In this document: piece after piece, positions 13,284 through 13,284 of the stretch
Layout: every line of letters begins with the position of its first letter
Numbering within the stretch: the stretch's first letter is position 1
Assembly: GCA_934502905.1 (NCBI GenBank)
Contig: CAKSVK010000099.1
Span: 1 to 13,284 of the forward strand
Reading direction: 5' to 3'
Source of the DNA: an uncultured Chitinophagaceae bacterium
GTDB taxonomy: Bacteria > Bacteroidota > Bacteroidia > Chitinophagales > Chitinophagaceae
Length of the DNA: 13,284 nucleotides
Notes under the pieces: model-generated
What the model was told of the DNA's origin: nothing
Database searches by the model: none
The model's input: only the letters and a program-made list of their open reading frames with translations
Made by a program: the position numbers and the translations under genes

Positions 13284-13284
13284 C

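Overview
The window looks like a chromosomal segment of a Bacteroidota bacterium, most likely of the Chitinophagaceae type. The evidence is a run of mutY, ssb and gldE (gliding motility), a Bacteroidota-style HU protein, a tiny AURKAIP1/COX24-type basic protein beside an RNase E/G gene, weak Shine-Dalgarno sequences and several TTG starts. This is inferred from protein families and gene order only; no database search was run.

Left part (1-4834, with its partner to 6263): an accessory peptide-export locus. On the minus strand, in transcription order, are a three-part redox protein (degenerate C39-like domain, VKOR membrane domain, thioredoxin domain), a small winged-helix-like regulator one base downstream, and a GT25-like glycosyltransferase cut by the window edge. 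Divergent from them, on the plus strand, are a peptidase-C39 ABC exporter and its HlyD-type adaptor. Together these parts suggest maturation and export of a double-glycine-leader peptide: leader cleavage and export (ABC plus HlyD), disulfide formation (VKOR-Trx) and perhaps glycosylation (GT25-like). No precursor peptide gene is visible; it probably lies left of position 1. The 304-base divergent intergenic region holds a perfect 6-bp-arm inverted repeat and other hairpins that no gene explains.

Middle (6274-6960): a two-domain HU-CCDC81-type membrane protein lacking the usual C-terminal SPOR domain. It lies directly behind the HlyD gene and converges on the core block.

Right part (7020-13283): conserved core genes. 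On the minus strand, in transcription order, are an HU-family DNA-binding protein, a membrane-anchored TPR protein, a 30-residue AURKAIP1/COX24-domain protein and RNase G (rng). About 60-110 bases upstream of the rng start is a long imperfect hairpin that could be an autoregulatory leader. Divergent, on the plus strand, are mutY, ssb and gldE, whose stop codon ends one base before the window edge.

Base composition changes near position 672: 1-660 (glycosyltransferase and regulator) is about 33% G+C by hand count, against about 43% for 661-1320. No rRNA, tRNA, CRISPR array, insertion sequence or prophage gene was seen.
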